This document shows, one piece after another, positions 16,691 to 24,533 of a stretch of 28,677 nucleotides of DNA; the first letter of the stretch is position 1, and every line of letters begins with the position of its first letter. The stretch covers positions 1 to 28,677 of the forward strand of contig DASRVZ010000016.1 in NCBI GenBank assembly GCA_035654835.1, in the 5' to 3' direction. The notes under the pieces are model-generated. The model was given only the letters and a program-made list of their open reading frames with translations, was not told where the DNA came from and ran no database searches. The stretch is from UBA4719 sp035654835. Lineage in GTDB: Bacteria; Actinomycetota; Actinomycetes; Actinomycetales; Dermatophilaceae. Position numbers and translations under genes: made by a program.

Positions 16691-17169
16691 GAGGCGAGAA
16701 CCTCGTCGAGGATGGCTTCAGCCTTGTCCTCGTTGGTCTTCTCGGCGAGCGCGAGCTCGGAGACGAGAATCTGACGGGCTTTTGCCAGCATGCGCTTCTC
16801 GCCGGCGGACAGGCCACGGTCCTTGTCACGACGCCACAGGTCACGCACAACCTCGGCAACCTTGATGACATCACCTGAGGCAAGCTTCTCGAGGTTGGCC
16901 TTGTAACGGCGCGACCAGTTGGTCGGCTCCTCGGTGTGCGCTGCACGCAGGACGTCGAAGACACGCTCCAGGCCCTCAGGGCCAACGACGTCGCGGACAC
17001 CCACGAGATCGCAGTTCTCGGCGGGCACCTCGATGGTCAGATCGCCTTGGGCAACCTTGAGCACCAGGTAGATCTTTTCCTCGCCCCTGACGGTGCGAGT
17101 CCTCATCTGTTCAATCAAAGCCGCACCGTGGTGCGGGTAAACAACCGTCTCGCCAACCTTGAACGCCAT
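16687..17169 (-). CDS. carD: CarD-family RNA polymerase-binding regulator
   Basis: The 160-aa protein binds the RNA polymerase beta subunit and stabilises open promoter complexes; in mycobacteria it is essential and acts on rRNA promoters. The N-terminal RNA-polymerase-interacting Tudor-like domain (about 1-55) starts FKVGETVVYPHHGAALIE. The C-terminal helical DNA-binding region includes NWSRRYKANLEKLASGD, with the tryptophan that wedges at the -10 upstream edge. A GAAAGGGG ribosome-binding site precedes ATG 17169. It is first in carD-ispD-ispF, linking a global regulator to isoprenoid synthesis. Confidence 0.97.
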   Translation of the reverse strand: MAFKVGETVVYPHHGAALIEQMRTRTVRGEEKIYLVLKVAQGDLTIEVPAENCDLVGVRDVVGPEGLERVFDVLRAAHTEEPTNWSRRYKANLEKLASGDVIKVAEVVRDLWRRDKDRGLSAGEKRMLAKARQILVSELALAEKTNEDKAEAILDEVLAS

Positions 17170-17196
17170 GTGTGATGTACCCCTTTCGCGACCTCA

Positions 17197-17202
17197 AGGA
17201 TA
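17197..17202 (-). promoter_or_regulatory. -10 box of the carD-ispD-ispF operon
   Basis: TATCCT on the minus strand lies 27 nt before the carD ATG, giving a leader of about 20 nt with the GAAAGGGG site at 17180-17187. I see no consensus -35. Confidence 0.5.
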
Positions 17203-17395
17203 GCACGACGCGCTGGCATCACAGGACCAACGCTAGGGCGTTTCTGCAGGTCAGGGCGATGCCGGGCACCAATTTTGGCCCCCTTTGCTGTATTGACAGA
17301 AGGGTGATTCGCATGCATCGCGCAGGGTCGCATCCGTCTTTTCACGTAGGCAGAAACACGATGTCTGTCGTTGCGTCATCAACCAGTGCGGCCGG

Positions 17396-17401
17396 TAGGC
17401 T
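17396..17401 (+). promoter_or_regulatory. -10 box of the LpqE-like gene (leaderless type)
   Basis: TAGGCT is followed by 7 nt and GTG 17409. A TTGCGT at 17371-17376, 19 nt upstream, is a possible -35. This identifies GTG 17409 as the start rather than an upstream ATG in the same open frame. Confidence 0.55.
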
Positions 17402-17408
17402 GCCACGC

Positions 17409-17966
17409 GTGAAGCTTCGACGCCTCAGGCCTGCCACATTCTCGGGATTCCGGGGCACCCGGGCCGCCCCGGTCCGGGCGACCACCACGCTGGCAAAGGC
17501 GCTGGCCACGAGCGTGGCAGCAGCCGCAGTGCTCTCCGGTTGCCAGGTCATGTCGCCGATCCAGACCACCGTTGCCTACCAACCGGCCAACGGCGTGGCG
17601 GTCGACCTCGGCACCGTGCAGATTCGCGACCTCGTGGTCGTCTCCCGCGCCAAGGGAGAGGCCGGCACGCTGTCCGGGATGGTGGTCAACACGAGCGCCC
17701 AACCGGTCACCATCAGCTTCACCGCGGGTGCCGCCGGCGGTTCGGTGCTGGTCCAGACCCCGGCAGACACGCAGAGCCGGCTCTCAGGGGTTGCGGGCAC
17801 GGCTCCCGTCACCCTCCCGAGCATCGACGCTGCCCCCGGTGGCATCGTCAGGCTGACAGTCATCACGCCGGCCGGCGGGGCGTCCGAGGTCTCGGTGCCG
17901 GTCCTGCTGCCCGACGGCATCTACGCCAACATCACCCCTGCGCCGCTCGGCACCGTTGGCCCCTGA
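17409..17966 (+). CDS. LpqE-like lipoprotein
   Basis: The 185-aa protein has a long basic N-terminus, a hydrophobic run and a lipobox VLSGC with Cys45. A beta-sandwich-like domain follows (PANGVAVDLGTVQIRDLVVV and VVNTSAQPVTISF). The layout, and its position divergent from carD, match mycobacterial LpqE (Rv3584) as I recall it. The domain looks like small periplasmic beta-barrel proteins, some of which handle copper, but no Met/His copper site is evident. It is probably exported and anchored on the outer face of the membrane. Its function is unproven. Confidence 0.75.
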   Translation: MKLRRLRPATFSGFRGTRAAPVRATTTLAKALATSVAAAAVLSGCQVMSPIQTTVAYQPANGVAVDLGTVQIRDLVVVSRAKGEAGTLSGMVVNTSAQPVTISFTAGAAGGSVLVQTPADTQSRLSGVAGTAPVTLPSIDAAPGGIVRLTVITPAGGASEVSVPVLLPDGIYANITPAPLGTVGP

Positions 17967-17993
17967 GCCCGGGGGGCGAAACGGCGCAGCCGT

Positions 17994-18068
17994 CAAACGT
18001 GCACCAGTGGCCGCGGGGCCGCTGCCGCAGCACGGACGGAGGGGCGCAGATGGGGTAGTGCACGTTTG
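17994..18068. terminator. Long inverted repeat between convergent genes
   Basis: CAAACGTGCAC (17994-18004) and GTGCACGTTTG (18058-18068) are perfect 11-bp inverted repeats 53 nt apart. Inside lies another hairpin, AGTGGCC-GCGG-GGCCGCT (18006-18023). The block lies between the convergent LpqE-like and regX3 genes, so a two-way terminator is the simplest reading. No T-run is visible. Confidence 0.5.
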
Positions 18069-18121
18069 CCCGCACCTTGAGCTGCTCTTCAGGTGCCGGG
18101 CCTGGGTTCCCTGACACTGCG

Positions 18122-18805
18122 TCAGGGGTTCTCGAACTTGTAGCCCAGGCCGCGCACGGTGACGATGAACTGCGGGTTCGGCGGGTCAGGCTCGACCTTG
18201 GCGCGCAGGCGCTTGACGTGGACGTCCAGCGTCTTGGTGTCGCCGACGTAGTCGCTGCCCCACACCCGGTCGATCAGCTGCATCCGGGTCAGCACCCGCC
18301 CCGAGTTGCGCAGCAGGATCTCGAGCAGCTCGAACTCCTTGAGCGGCAGCAAGACGGGCGTTCCGTTGACCGTGACCGTATGCCGTTCGACGTCCATGCG
18401 CACCGGGCCTGACTCAAGCGTGGCGGGTATCAGCTCCTCGGGCTCGTGACCGCGACGCAGCACCGCCTTGATCCGGGCCAGGAGCTCACGGCTGGAGTAC
18501 GGCTTGGTGACGTAGTCGTCCGCGCCGATCTCGAGCCCGACCACCTTGTCGATCTCGCTGTCCTTGGCGGTGAGCATGATGACCGGCACGGACGAGCGCT
18601 GCCGCAGGGCCCGGCATACGTCCATCCCTGACAGACCCGGGAGCATCAGGTCGAGCAGCACGAGGTCAGCACCGGAGCGGTCGAAGTCCGCCAACGCATC
18701 CGGCCCCGTCTCGGCCACCGACACCTCGTAGCCCTCCTTGCGCAGCACGTAGGACAACGGGTCGGAGAACGACTCCTCGTCCTCGACCAGCAGGATGCGC
18801 GTCAT
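18122..18805 (-). CDS. regX3: Response regulator RegX3 (OmpR/PhoB class)
   Basis: The 227-aa regulator has an N-terminal receiver domain (acidic pocket in LLVEDEES; phospho-acceptor Asp52 in VLLDLMLPG; Lys101 in YVTKPYS). A C-terminal winged helix contains RVLTRMQLIDRVWGSDYVGDTKTLDVHVKRLRAKVE. Phosphorylated RegX3 activates phosphate-starvation genes in mycobacteria; in Streptomyces the equivalent is PhoP. It overlaps the histidine kinase stop by 4 nt (ATGA), so the pair is co-translated. Confidence 0.96.
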   Translation of the reverse strand: MTRILLVEDEESFSDPLSYVLRKEGYEVSVAETGPDALADFDRSGADLVLLDLMLPGLSGMDVCRALRQRSSVPVIMLTAKDSEIDKVVGLEIGADDYVTKPYSSRELLARIKAVLRRGHEPEELIPATLESGPVRMDVERHTVTVNGTPVLLPLKEFELLEILLRNSGRVLTRMQLIDRVWGSDYVGDTKTLDVHVKRLRAKVEPDPPNPQFIVTVRGLGYKFENP

Positions 18806-20019
18806 CGGGTCCCCTCCCGGGAGCGATGGTCAGTGCCCGGGAGTCCAGGGAGCTCCGAGAGACCAGCGGGTATGACGGGTGCCTCGTCTTCGCTTGTGGG
18901 GGCCGCCGGCAGACGCATCGTGAAGGTCGAGCCGTGGCCCTCCTCGCTCCAGACCGTGACCTCTCCGCCGTGGTTGGCGCAGATGTGCTTGACGATGGCC
19001 AGGCCCAGGCCGGTGCCGCCGGTGTCCCGGGACCGGGCGGCATCGATGCGGTAGAACCGCTCGAAGATCCGCGCCTGCTCGCTCTTGTGGATGCCGTGGC
19101 CCCGGTCGGAGACCGCGACCTCGACCAGCCCCTCCTCGGAACGCACGCTGACCGCGACCCGGGTTCCTGGGTCGGAGTAGTGGATGGCGTTGCCGACGAG
19201 GTTGCGGATGGCGGTGGTGAGCAGGTCTGCGTCGCCGAACACCTGGACGCCCGGTGACAGGGACGACACGATCTCGATGGCTCGGGACTCTGCCACCAGC
19301 CGGGACTGCTCGGTGGCCGCGGTGGCCGCCGAGCCGACGTCGACCAGTACGGGCTCGTGCAAGGTGTCGGCGATCTGCAGCCGTGAGAGGTCGACGATCT
19401 CCTGGACCAGGCTGGTGAGGCGCGTGCTCTCCACCTGCATCCGGCGGGCAAAGCGGGCCACCGCCTGGGGATCATCCTTGGCTTCCAGGACGGCGTCGGA
19501 CAGCAGCACCAGCCCGCCGACGGGGGTCTTGAGCTCGTGGCTGACGTTGACGACGAAGTCGCGCCGGACCTCCTCGACCCGTCGAGCCGTGGTGCGGTCG
19601 TCCACCAGCAGGAGGATGAAGGCGCCGCCCAGGGGGGCCACTCGCGCGCCGACCGTGATCCGGCCACGGCCCAGCGGACCTCGGGGCAGATCGAGCTCGA
19701 CCTCCTGGATCTCGCCGTCGCGTCGGACCTGTCGGGCCAGGTCGCGCAGCTCGTCGTGGACCAGGTCGTCGTCGCGGACCAGCCCGTACGCCACCGCCCA
19801 GGGGCTGGTGCTCACGACGGCGTCGGCGGCGTCGAGGACGATCGCCCCCGAGCGCAGCACGGCGAGGACGGCAGAGACGCCGGGAGGCAGCGCGTGGGGG
19901 TCCGGCGGCTGCGGCAGGCTTCGCTTCGAACGGTCGGACAGGCGGACCGAAGCCACGGAGACGGCACCGATCACCAGCCCGAGCATGCCGCCGAGAACTG
20001 CCTCAACCGTGGGGTCCAC
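18802..20019 (-). CDS. senX3: Sensor histidine kinase SenX3
   Basis: The 405-aa kinase has one N-terminal hydrophobic anchor (about 8-26), a PAS-like region (about 50-150), an H-box with DFVVNVSHELKTPVGG (phospho-His), and a HATPase domain with N-box IRNLVGNAIHYS, SDRGHGI and GGTGLGLAIVKH. It phosphorylates RegX3 and is probably controlled through PhoU and phosphate import. A TACGCT box lies 7 nt before GTG 20019, making that the likely leaderless start. An upstream in-frame GTG (20037) adds six residues but lies upstream of the predicted transcription start. Confidence 0.93.
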   Translation of the reverse strand: MDPTVEAVLGGMLGLVIGAVSVASVRLSDRSKRSLPQPPDPHALPPGVSAVLAVLRSGAIVLDAADAVVSTSPWAVAYGLVRDDDLVHDELRDLARQVRRDGEIQEVELDLPRGPLGRGRITVGARVAPLGGAFILLLVDDRTTARRVEEVRRDFVVNVSHELKTPVGGLVLLSDAVLEAKDDPQAVARFARRMQVESTRLTSLVQEIVDLSRLQIADTLHEPVLVDVGSAATAATEQSRLVAESRAIEIVSSLSPGVQVFGDADLLTTAIRNLVGNAIHYSDPGTRVAVSVRSEEGLVEVAVSDRGHGIHKSEQARIFERFYRIDAARSRDTGGTGLGLAIVKHICANHGGEVTVWSEEGHGSTFTMRLPAAPTSEDEAPVIPAGLSELPGLPGTDHRSREGTR

Positions 20020-20026
20020 GGGACTC

Positions 20027-20032
20027 AGCGTA
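20027..20032 (-). promoter_or_regulatory. -10 box of senX3-regX3 (leaderless type)
   Basis: TACGCT on the minus strand, 7 nt before GTG 20019, lies inside the longer possible reading frame. It argues for the shorter SenX3 start. Confidence 0.5.
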
Positions 20033-20102
20033 CGCACGGGACACGCACGACCTGACGTTTTCCCGGGCCAGCAGCGCCCGATCCCGCGTGCGGCACCCTA
20101 CT

Positions 20103-20131
20103 GTTCACCTCAACGCCGAAGATCGTTCACC
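20103..20131 (+). promoter_or_regulatory. Candidate RegX3/PhoP box pair
   Basis: GTTCACC occurs at 20103-20109 and 20125-20131, exactly 22 bp apart, or two 11-bp units. Direct GTTCACC-like 7-mers spaced by 11-bp periods are the known operator pattern of RegX3/PhoP response regulators. They lie in the 189-bp divergent region between senX3-regX3 and phoU, upstream of both. The intermediate 11-bp unit is poorly conserved. TTGACA follows at 20146-20151. Confidence 0.65.
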
Positions 20132-20208
20132 GGTGGGTGCGACTCTTGACAGACAACCGGGCGACGCGTGCCCGGCATACATGTGCCCGCTAAACAAGAT
20201 GGGAAACC

Positions 20209-20880
20209 ATGCGCAACACGTTCCATGAGGACCTGGACAAGATCTCCGACCAGCTGGTCGAGATGACCCGACTTGCCGGGTCGGCCATGTCCCGCGCGAC
20301 CACGGCACTGCTGGACGCCGACCTGCACCTGGCCGAGACCGTCATCGCCGCGGACGAGCAGATCGACGCGCTGCGCAAGGATCTGGACGACCGCGCCATC
20401 GACCTGCTGGCGCGTCAGCAACCGGTGGCCACCGACCTGCGCATGGTCGTCACCGCGATGCGGATGAGCGCCGACCTCGAGCGGATGGGCGACCTCGCCC
20501 GGCACGTCGCCAAGGTGGCCCGGCTGCGGTACCCGAACTCCGCGATCCCGCCAGTGATGCGCTCCACCGTCCTGGAGATGGGTCAGGTGGCCGCGCGGAT
20601 CGTGGCCAAGACCGGGTCGGTCATCGCCGGCAAGGACATCGAGTCGGCGCTGGCGCTCGAGCGCGACGACGACGAGATGGACCGCCTGCACCGCGACATC
20701 TTCAACATGCTGATGGACGACAAGTGGACCGCCGGCACCGAGGCGGCGGTCGACGCAACCCTGGTCAGCCGCTACTACGAGCGGTTCGCCGACCACGCCG
20801 TATCCGTGGCGCGCCGGGTCGTCTATCTGGTCACCGGCGAGTGGCGACCCGACTACGCGCTGGACGACGAAGAGATCTGA
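20209..20880 (+). CDS. phoU: Phosphate-signalling regulator PhoU
   Basis: The 223-aa protein is all-helical with two PhoU repeats: residues about 15-105, including TAMRMSADLERMGDLA, and about 115-210, including YYERFADHAVSVA. These acidic motifs bind metal clusters. PhoU links the Pst phosphate transporter to the SenX3-type kinase and represses the regulon when phosphate is abundant. It is divergent from senX3-regX3 with GTTCACC boxes between, and convergent with gpmA. The ribosome-binding site before ATG 20209 is weak (GATGGGA). Confidence 0.95.
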   Translation: MRNTFHEDLDKISDQLVEMTRLAGSAMSRATTALLDADLHLAETVIAADEQIDALRKDLDDRAIDLLARQQPVATDLRMVVTAMRMSADLERMGDLARHVAKVARLRYPNSAIPPVMRSTVLEMGQVAARIVAKTGSVIAGKDIESALALERDDDEMDRLHRDIFNMLMDDKWTAGTEAAVDATLVSRYYERFADHAVSVARRVVYLVTGEWRPDYALDDEEI

Positions 20881-20884
20881 CCCA

Positions 20885-20930
20885 GCTGGTCAGCGGCCTT
20901 GGTTGGCGCTGGTCAGCGGCCCTGGTTGGC
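20885..20930. repeat. Tandem 23-bp duplication at the gpmA 3' end
   Basis: Two 23-bp units (20885-20907 and 20908-20930) differ at one position. The right unit encodes the last five gpmA codons and its stop. The left copy repeats that sequence downstream, in the 32-nt gap before phoU's convergent stop. It looks like a recent slippage duplication of the gene end. Confidence 0.85.
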
Positions 20931-21668
20931 CACGGCCGCTGCGGCAGCCTTGGCGGCCTCGGGGTCGAGGTACTCCCCGCCGGCGATGAGCGGCTTGAGG
21001 TTGTCGTCGAGGTGGTAGATGAGCGGCATGCCGGTGGGGATGTTGAGCCCCGGGATGACCTCGTCACTGATGCCGTCGAGGTGCTTGACGATCCCGCGCA
21101 GGCTGTTGCCGTGGGCCGCGACCAGGACGGTCAGGCCGGCGCGCAGGTCGGGCACGATCGCGCTCTCCCAGTACGGCAGCATCCGGGCGATGACGTCCTT
21201 GAGGCACTCGGTGAGCGGCGGGCCACCCTCGATGTCGGCGTAGCGCGGGTCGTGCGCCTGGCTGAACTCGTCATCGACCGGCTGCGGCGGCGGCGGGACG
21301 TCGAAGGATCGGCGCCAGGTCATGAACAGCTCCTCGCCGTACTGCTCAAGGGTCTGCTTCTTGTTCTTGCCCTGCAGCGCGCCGTAGTGGCGTTCGTTCA
21401 GTCGCCATGAGCGCTTCACCGGGATCCAGTGACGGTCGGCGGCGTCCAGGGAGATGTTGGCGGTGTTGATGGCCCGTCGCTGCAGCGAGGTGTGCACCAC
21501 GTCGGGGAGCAGGTCAGCGGCCTTGAGCTGCTGGCCGCCGCGCAAGGCCTCAGCCCTGCCCTTGTCAGTCAGGTCGACATCGACCCAGCCGGTGAAGAGG
21601 TTCTTGGCGTTCCACTCGCTCTCGCCATGGCGCAGGAGAATGAGCGTGAAAGGTGCGGAGGAGGTCAT
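20913..21668 (-). CDS. gpmA: 2,3-bisphosphoglycerate-dependent phosphoglycerate mutase
   Basis: The 251-aa glycolytic enzyme interconverts 3- and 2-phosphoglycerate. The LLRHGESEWN motif holds the phosphorylated His14. Also visible are NLFTGWVDVDLTDKG, RSWRLNERHYGALQGKNK and the second His in VAAHGNSLRG. It starts 2 nt after the YbjN-fold gene's stop. A TAGACT box inside the end of that gene, 7 nt before ATG 21668, could give a separate leaderless transcript. It ends inside a tandem duplication. Confidence 0.97.
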   Translation of the reverse strand: MTSSAPFTLILLRHGESEWNAKNLFTGWVDVDLTDKGRAEALRGGQQLKAADLLPDVVHTSLQRRAINTANISLDAADRHWIPVKRSWRLNERHYGALQGKNKKQTLEQYGEELFMTWRRSFDVPPPPQPVDDEFSQAHDPRYADIEGGPPLTECLKDVIARMLPYWESAIVPDLRAGLTVLVAAHGNSLRGIVKHLDGISDEVIPGLNIPTGMPLIYHLDDNLKPLIAGGEYLDPEAAKAAAAAVANQGR

Positions 21669-21670
21669 GC

Positions 21671-22240
21671 CTACGAGTCTATTTGCTCATCCCGATCGGG
21701 CCCGAGCAGGTGTCGGAAGGCCTCGAGGTTGACAGTGGACTCGCCGCGCGAGCTGCGCCACGCCCACTCTTTCTTGATCGACTCCAGGAAGCCCATCGCG
21801 AGCAGCTCGTTGAAGGCGCCGTCGGCAGCCTCCAGAACGACACCGAAGATCTGGTCCAGGTATGCCGCGTTCGCAGCGGCGAGCGGCACCCGACCGGTGA
21901 CGTACACGTCGCCGTCCTTGTCGATGCCGTAGGCGAGGCCGGGCAGCTTGAGGTTGCGGCGCAACAGGTAGGCGTAGACGGCCTCGTGGTTCTCGTCGGG
22001 GTTGCGCACGACGAACGCCGAGATCGACAGGGACTGGTCGCCGACGACGACGGAGCACACCGTGTTGAGCTTCTTGTCGCCCGGAAGCGTGACGACGATC
22101 TCGCCGGGGCGACGGCCGGGCTCCCAGGCGATGCCGGCCTCGTCGAGGAACGTGCGCACGGACTGCTGGGTGGCGTCGCCGGCTTTCGGACCGTGACTCA
22201 CGTTCGGACCCTTGCTGGTGCTCTCAGCGCCTGGGGTCAC
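21671..22240 (-). CDS. YbjN-domain protein
   Basis: This 189-aa protein has the YbjN fold, related to type III secretion chaperones, with no catalytic motif (RTFLDEAGIAWEPG, ..., YAYLLRRNLKLPGLAYGIDKDGDVYVTGRVP). It sits between mshA and gpmA as in Mycobacterium tuberculosis (Rv0487, by memory). GTG 22240 overlaps the mshA stop by 4 nt, so it is translated with mshA. The role is unknown, perhaps stress-linked. Confidence 0.88.
   Translation of the reverse strand: MTPGAESTSKGPNVSHGPKAGDATQQSVRTFLDEAGIAWEPGRRPGEIVVTLPGDKKLNTVCSVVVGDQSLSISAFVVRNPDENHEAVYAYLLRRNLKLPGLAYGIDKDGDVYVTGRVPLAAANAAYLDQIFGVVLEAADGAFNELLAMGFLESIKKEWAWRSSRGESTVNLEAFRHLLGPDRDEQIDS
21676..21681 (-). promoter_or_regulatory. 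-10 box of gpmA within the YbjN gene
   Basis: TAGACT on the minus strand is made by the last codons of the YbjN-fold gene and precedes the gpmA ATG by 7 nt. It could give gpmA an independent, leaderless transcript. Confidence 0.45.
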
Positions 22241-23547
22241 AGGGTCACTATGTCCGGCACGATGCTGAGATGCGGGACGTCACTCTCGACCGGCGGGGCG
22301 GTGCGCGCAGCCGTGGCCTCGCTGTAGACCTCGAGCAGACGGTCGGTCGTGGCCACCCAGCTGAACTGCGATGCGTGCTGAATAGCGTTGCGGCTCAACA
22401 GCATTCGGCGGTCGGTGTCGTCGAGCAGACCCTCAAGACCGGCACTCCAGTCGGCCGTTTCGTGCCCCTGGACGAGCAGGCCGCCGTCGCCCACAGCAAA
22501 GGGCAGGCCCCCGACGGCGGCGGCGACCACCGGGGTCCCGCAGGCCTGGGCCTCGACGGCAACCAGACCGAACGACTCGCTGTATGACGGGACGGCGACG
22601 AGGTCGGCAGCGCGGTACCACTGGGCGAGGGTGGCGCGATCGACCGGAGGAACAAAGCGCACCTGGGCGTCGATGCCGAGCTGTTGGGCCAGCTCGTGCA
22701 GCAGGCGAGGCTTGCTCAGGCCGGAGCCACTGGGGCCGCCGAGAACGACAACCACCAGTTTCTGGCGCAGCTCGGGTCGTCGCGCGAGCATCTGCGCCGC
22801 GGCCTTGAGCAACACGTCGGGAGCCTTGAGCGGCTGGATCCGGCCCACGAAGAGCAGCACCTGCGCGTCGCGGGGCAGCCCTACCTGGGCGCGGGCTTCG
22901 GCCATGTCACCTGGCGTGAACAGCTCGAGGTCGACGCCGGGCGACACGACACGCACCTTGCGGTGGTCGGCGTCATACAGGTCGATGAGCTCGCCGGCCT
23001 CGCCCGTGGTGTTGGCCACCAGGCGGTCCGCAGCCTCGACGACCTGGGTCTCGCCGATCTCGCGACCGAGCGGCTCGGGCGTATCGCCCTCGGCCATCAG
23101 TGCGTTCTTGACGCGAGCCATGGTGTGCATGGTGTGCACCAACGGCACCTGCCAACGGTCTGCCGCCAGCCAGCCGACCTGTCCGGAGAGCCAGTAGTGG
23201 GAGTGGACCAGGTCGTACCAGCCCTCGGGCCGGGCCGCCTCGGCATGCATGACGCCCTGGGCAAAGGCACACAGCTGGCCCGGCAGGTCTTCCTTGGCCA
23301 GGCCCTCGAACGGGCCGGCGATGACGTTGCGGACGTGGACACCTGGCGCCAGCTCGGACTGCAACGGCATGTCGCCGGCGGTCATCCGGGTGAAGATCTC
23401 GACCTCGATACCGCGTCGCGCGAGCTCCTTGGAGACCTCTGCGACGTAGACGTTCAGGCCACCGGCGTCACCGGTGCCGGGCTGCTCGATCGGCGAGGTG
23501 TGGACGCTGAGCATCGCCACTCGGCGCAACTTGGGCATTGACGACAT
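22237..23547 (-). CDS. mshA: D-inositol-3-phosphate glycosyltransferase MshA
   Basis: The 436-aa GT4 enzyme starts mycothiol synthesis by adding GlcNAc to 1L-inositol 1-phosphate. Family motifs include SPIEQPGTGDAGGLNVYV (donor and acceptor loop), the HSHYWLSG stretch, VGRIQPLKAPDVLL and the E-x7-E region of ESFGLVAVEAQACGTPVVA. I set ATG 23547 as start because AAAGAGGG lies just before it. GTG 23571 is possible but has a poor context. It is divergent from the methyltransferase and is followed by the YbjN-domain gene. Confidence 0.96.
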   Translation of the reverse strand: MSSMPKLRRVAMLSVHTSPIEQPGTGDAGGLNVYVAEVSKELARRGIEVEIFTRMTAGDMPLQSELAPGVHVRNVIAGPFEGLAKEDLPGQLCAFAQGVMHAEAARPEGWYDLVHSHYWLSGQVGWLAADRWQVPLVHTMHTMARVKNALMAEGDTPEPLGREIGETQVVEAADRLVANTTGEAGELIDLYDADHRKVRVVSPGVDLELFTPGDMAEARAQVGLPRDAQVLLFVGRIQPLKAPDVLLKAAAQMLARRPELRQKLVVVVLGGPSGSGLSKPRLLHELAQQLGIDAQVRFVPPVDRATLAQWYRAADLVAVPSYSESFGLVAVEAQACGTPVVAAAVGGLPFAVGDGGLLVQGHETADWSAGLEGLLDDTDRRMLLSRNAIQHASQFSWVATTDRLLEVYSEATAARTAPPVESDVPHLSIVPDIVTL

Positions 23548-23671
23548 GCATCCCTCTTTGACTTCGGGCACGTGGCTGTGGCGCGGGCACGTTGTTAATG
23601 AATCTATTGTCGAACGCCGCGGCGCCGTTACCTATTCTCACTGCCCAAGTCGGCACATAACGGACACGGCT

Positions 23672-23677
23672 TACGCT
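23672..23677 (+). promoter_or_regulatory. -10 box of the methyltransferase gene (leaderless type)
   Basis: TACGCT, then 7 nt, then GTG 23685, with no ribosome-binding site. Confidence 0.5.
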
Positions 23678-23684
23678 GCGGTCT

Positions 23685-24500
23685 GTGGCATCCAGGCGCC
23701 CGGTCGGCAACATCACGCGCGGCACGACCAACCCCAACCGGCTGCGTCGCGTCGACCGTTGGCTGGTCGGGCCGCAGGGCTTCCGGTTGCGACGCGCACT
23801 CGGCCCGCCGGTGGTGGTGGATCTTGGGTATGGCGCGTCGCCGGTCACCACCGTGGAGCTGCATGATCGCCTGCGCAAGCTCCGACCTGACACGCGCGTG
23901 GTCGGGATCGAGATCGACCCCGCCCGGGTGCTGGCCGCCAAAGCCCTTGAGCGAGAAGGACTTTCGTTTCGTCTCGGAGGTTTCGAGGTTCCCCTGGAGA
24001 CTGGCGTGCGCCCGACCATCGTGCGCGCGTTCAACGTGCTGAGGCAGTACGACGAGAGCGAGGTCGCCGCCGCCTGGCAGACGGTGTGCCTTCGGCTGGC
24101 CCCCGGTGGGCTCCTGGTCGATGGCACCTGCGATGAGCTCGGCAGGCGCAGCACCTGGGTGGCGCTGGACGTTTCTGGACCGTTGTCGCTCTCGCTGTCG
24201 ATGCGCCTGGCCGACCTGTCGCGTCCCTCCGACCTGTCACGTCCCTCCGACATCGCCGAGCGGCTGCCCAAGGCCCTGATCCACCGCAACGTCAGCGGGG
24301 AGCCGATCCACGCCTATCTCGAGGCGCTGGACGACGCATGGGCGCGGCAGGCACCGCAGGCGTCATACGGCGTGAGGCAGCGATTCATCGCCTGCGCGAC
24401 GGCGATGCGCGATCAGGGGTGGCCGTTGCTGGACGGCCCCTCGCGGTGGCGGCTGGGAGAGATCACCGTCACCTGGTCAGCGGTACAACCCCTGCCCTGA
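23685..24500 (+). CDS. Class I SAM-dependent methyltransferase
   Basis: This 271-aa protein has a Rossmann-type SAM-binding motif I (VVVDLGYGASPVTTVEL), an acidic loop (VVGIEIDPARV) and a motif near AWQTVCLRLAPGGLLVDGT. About 50 residues precede the fold. A duplicated LSRPSD unit sits in the middle. The substrate is unknown. It is divergent from mshA, which hints at a possible relation to mycothiol or redox control, though neighbourhood alone is weak evidence. GTG 23685 follows a TACGCT box. Confidence 0.8.
   Translation: MASRRPVGNITRGTTNPNRLRRVDRWLVGPQGFRLRRALGPPVVVDLGYGASPVTTVELHDRLRKLRPDTRVVGIEIDPARVLAAKALEREGLSFRLGGFEVPLETGVRPTIVRAFNVLRQYDESEVAAAWQTVCLRLAPGGLLVDGTCDELGRRSTWVALDVSGPLSLSLSMRLADLSRPSDLSRPSDIAERLPKALIHRNVSGEPIHAYLEALDDAWARQAPQASYGVRQRFIACATAMRDQGWPLLDGPSRWRLGEITVTWSAVQPLP
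24213..24248 (+). repeat. Tandem 18-bp repeat in the methyltransferase
   Basis: Two 18-bp units (24213-24230, 24231-24248) differ at one base and encode the repeated DLSRPS segment. The duplication is in frame and may be recent. Confidence 0.85.
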
Positions 24501-24533
24501 CGGGGGCGACGATGCAGACTGGGACCGCTGCCG

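Noticed and set aside
17295..17300. TTGACA as a -35 element for the LpqE-like gene
   Set aside because: No -10 box lies 16-18 nt after it; TTGCGT-TAGGCT nearer the start fits better.
22711..22725. CTTGCTCAGGCCGGA inside mshA as another copy of the intergenic repeat
   Set aside because: It encodes conserved MshA residues (GLSKPR) and matches only the first half of the repeat.
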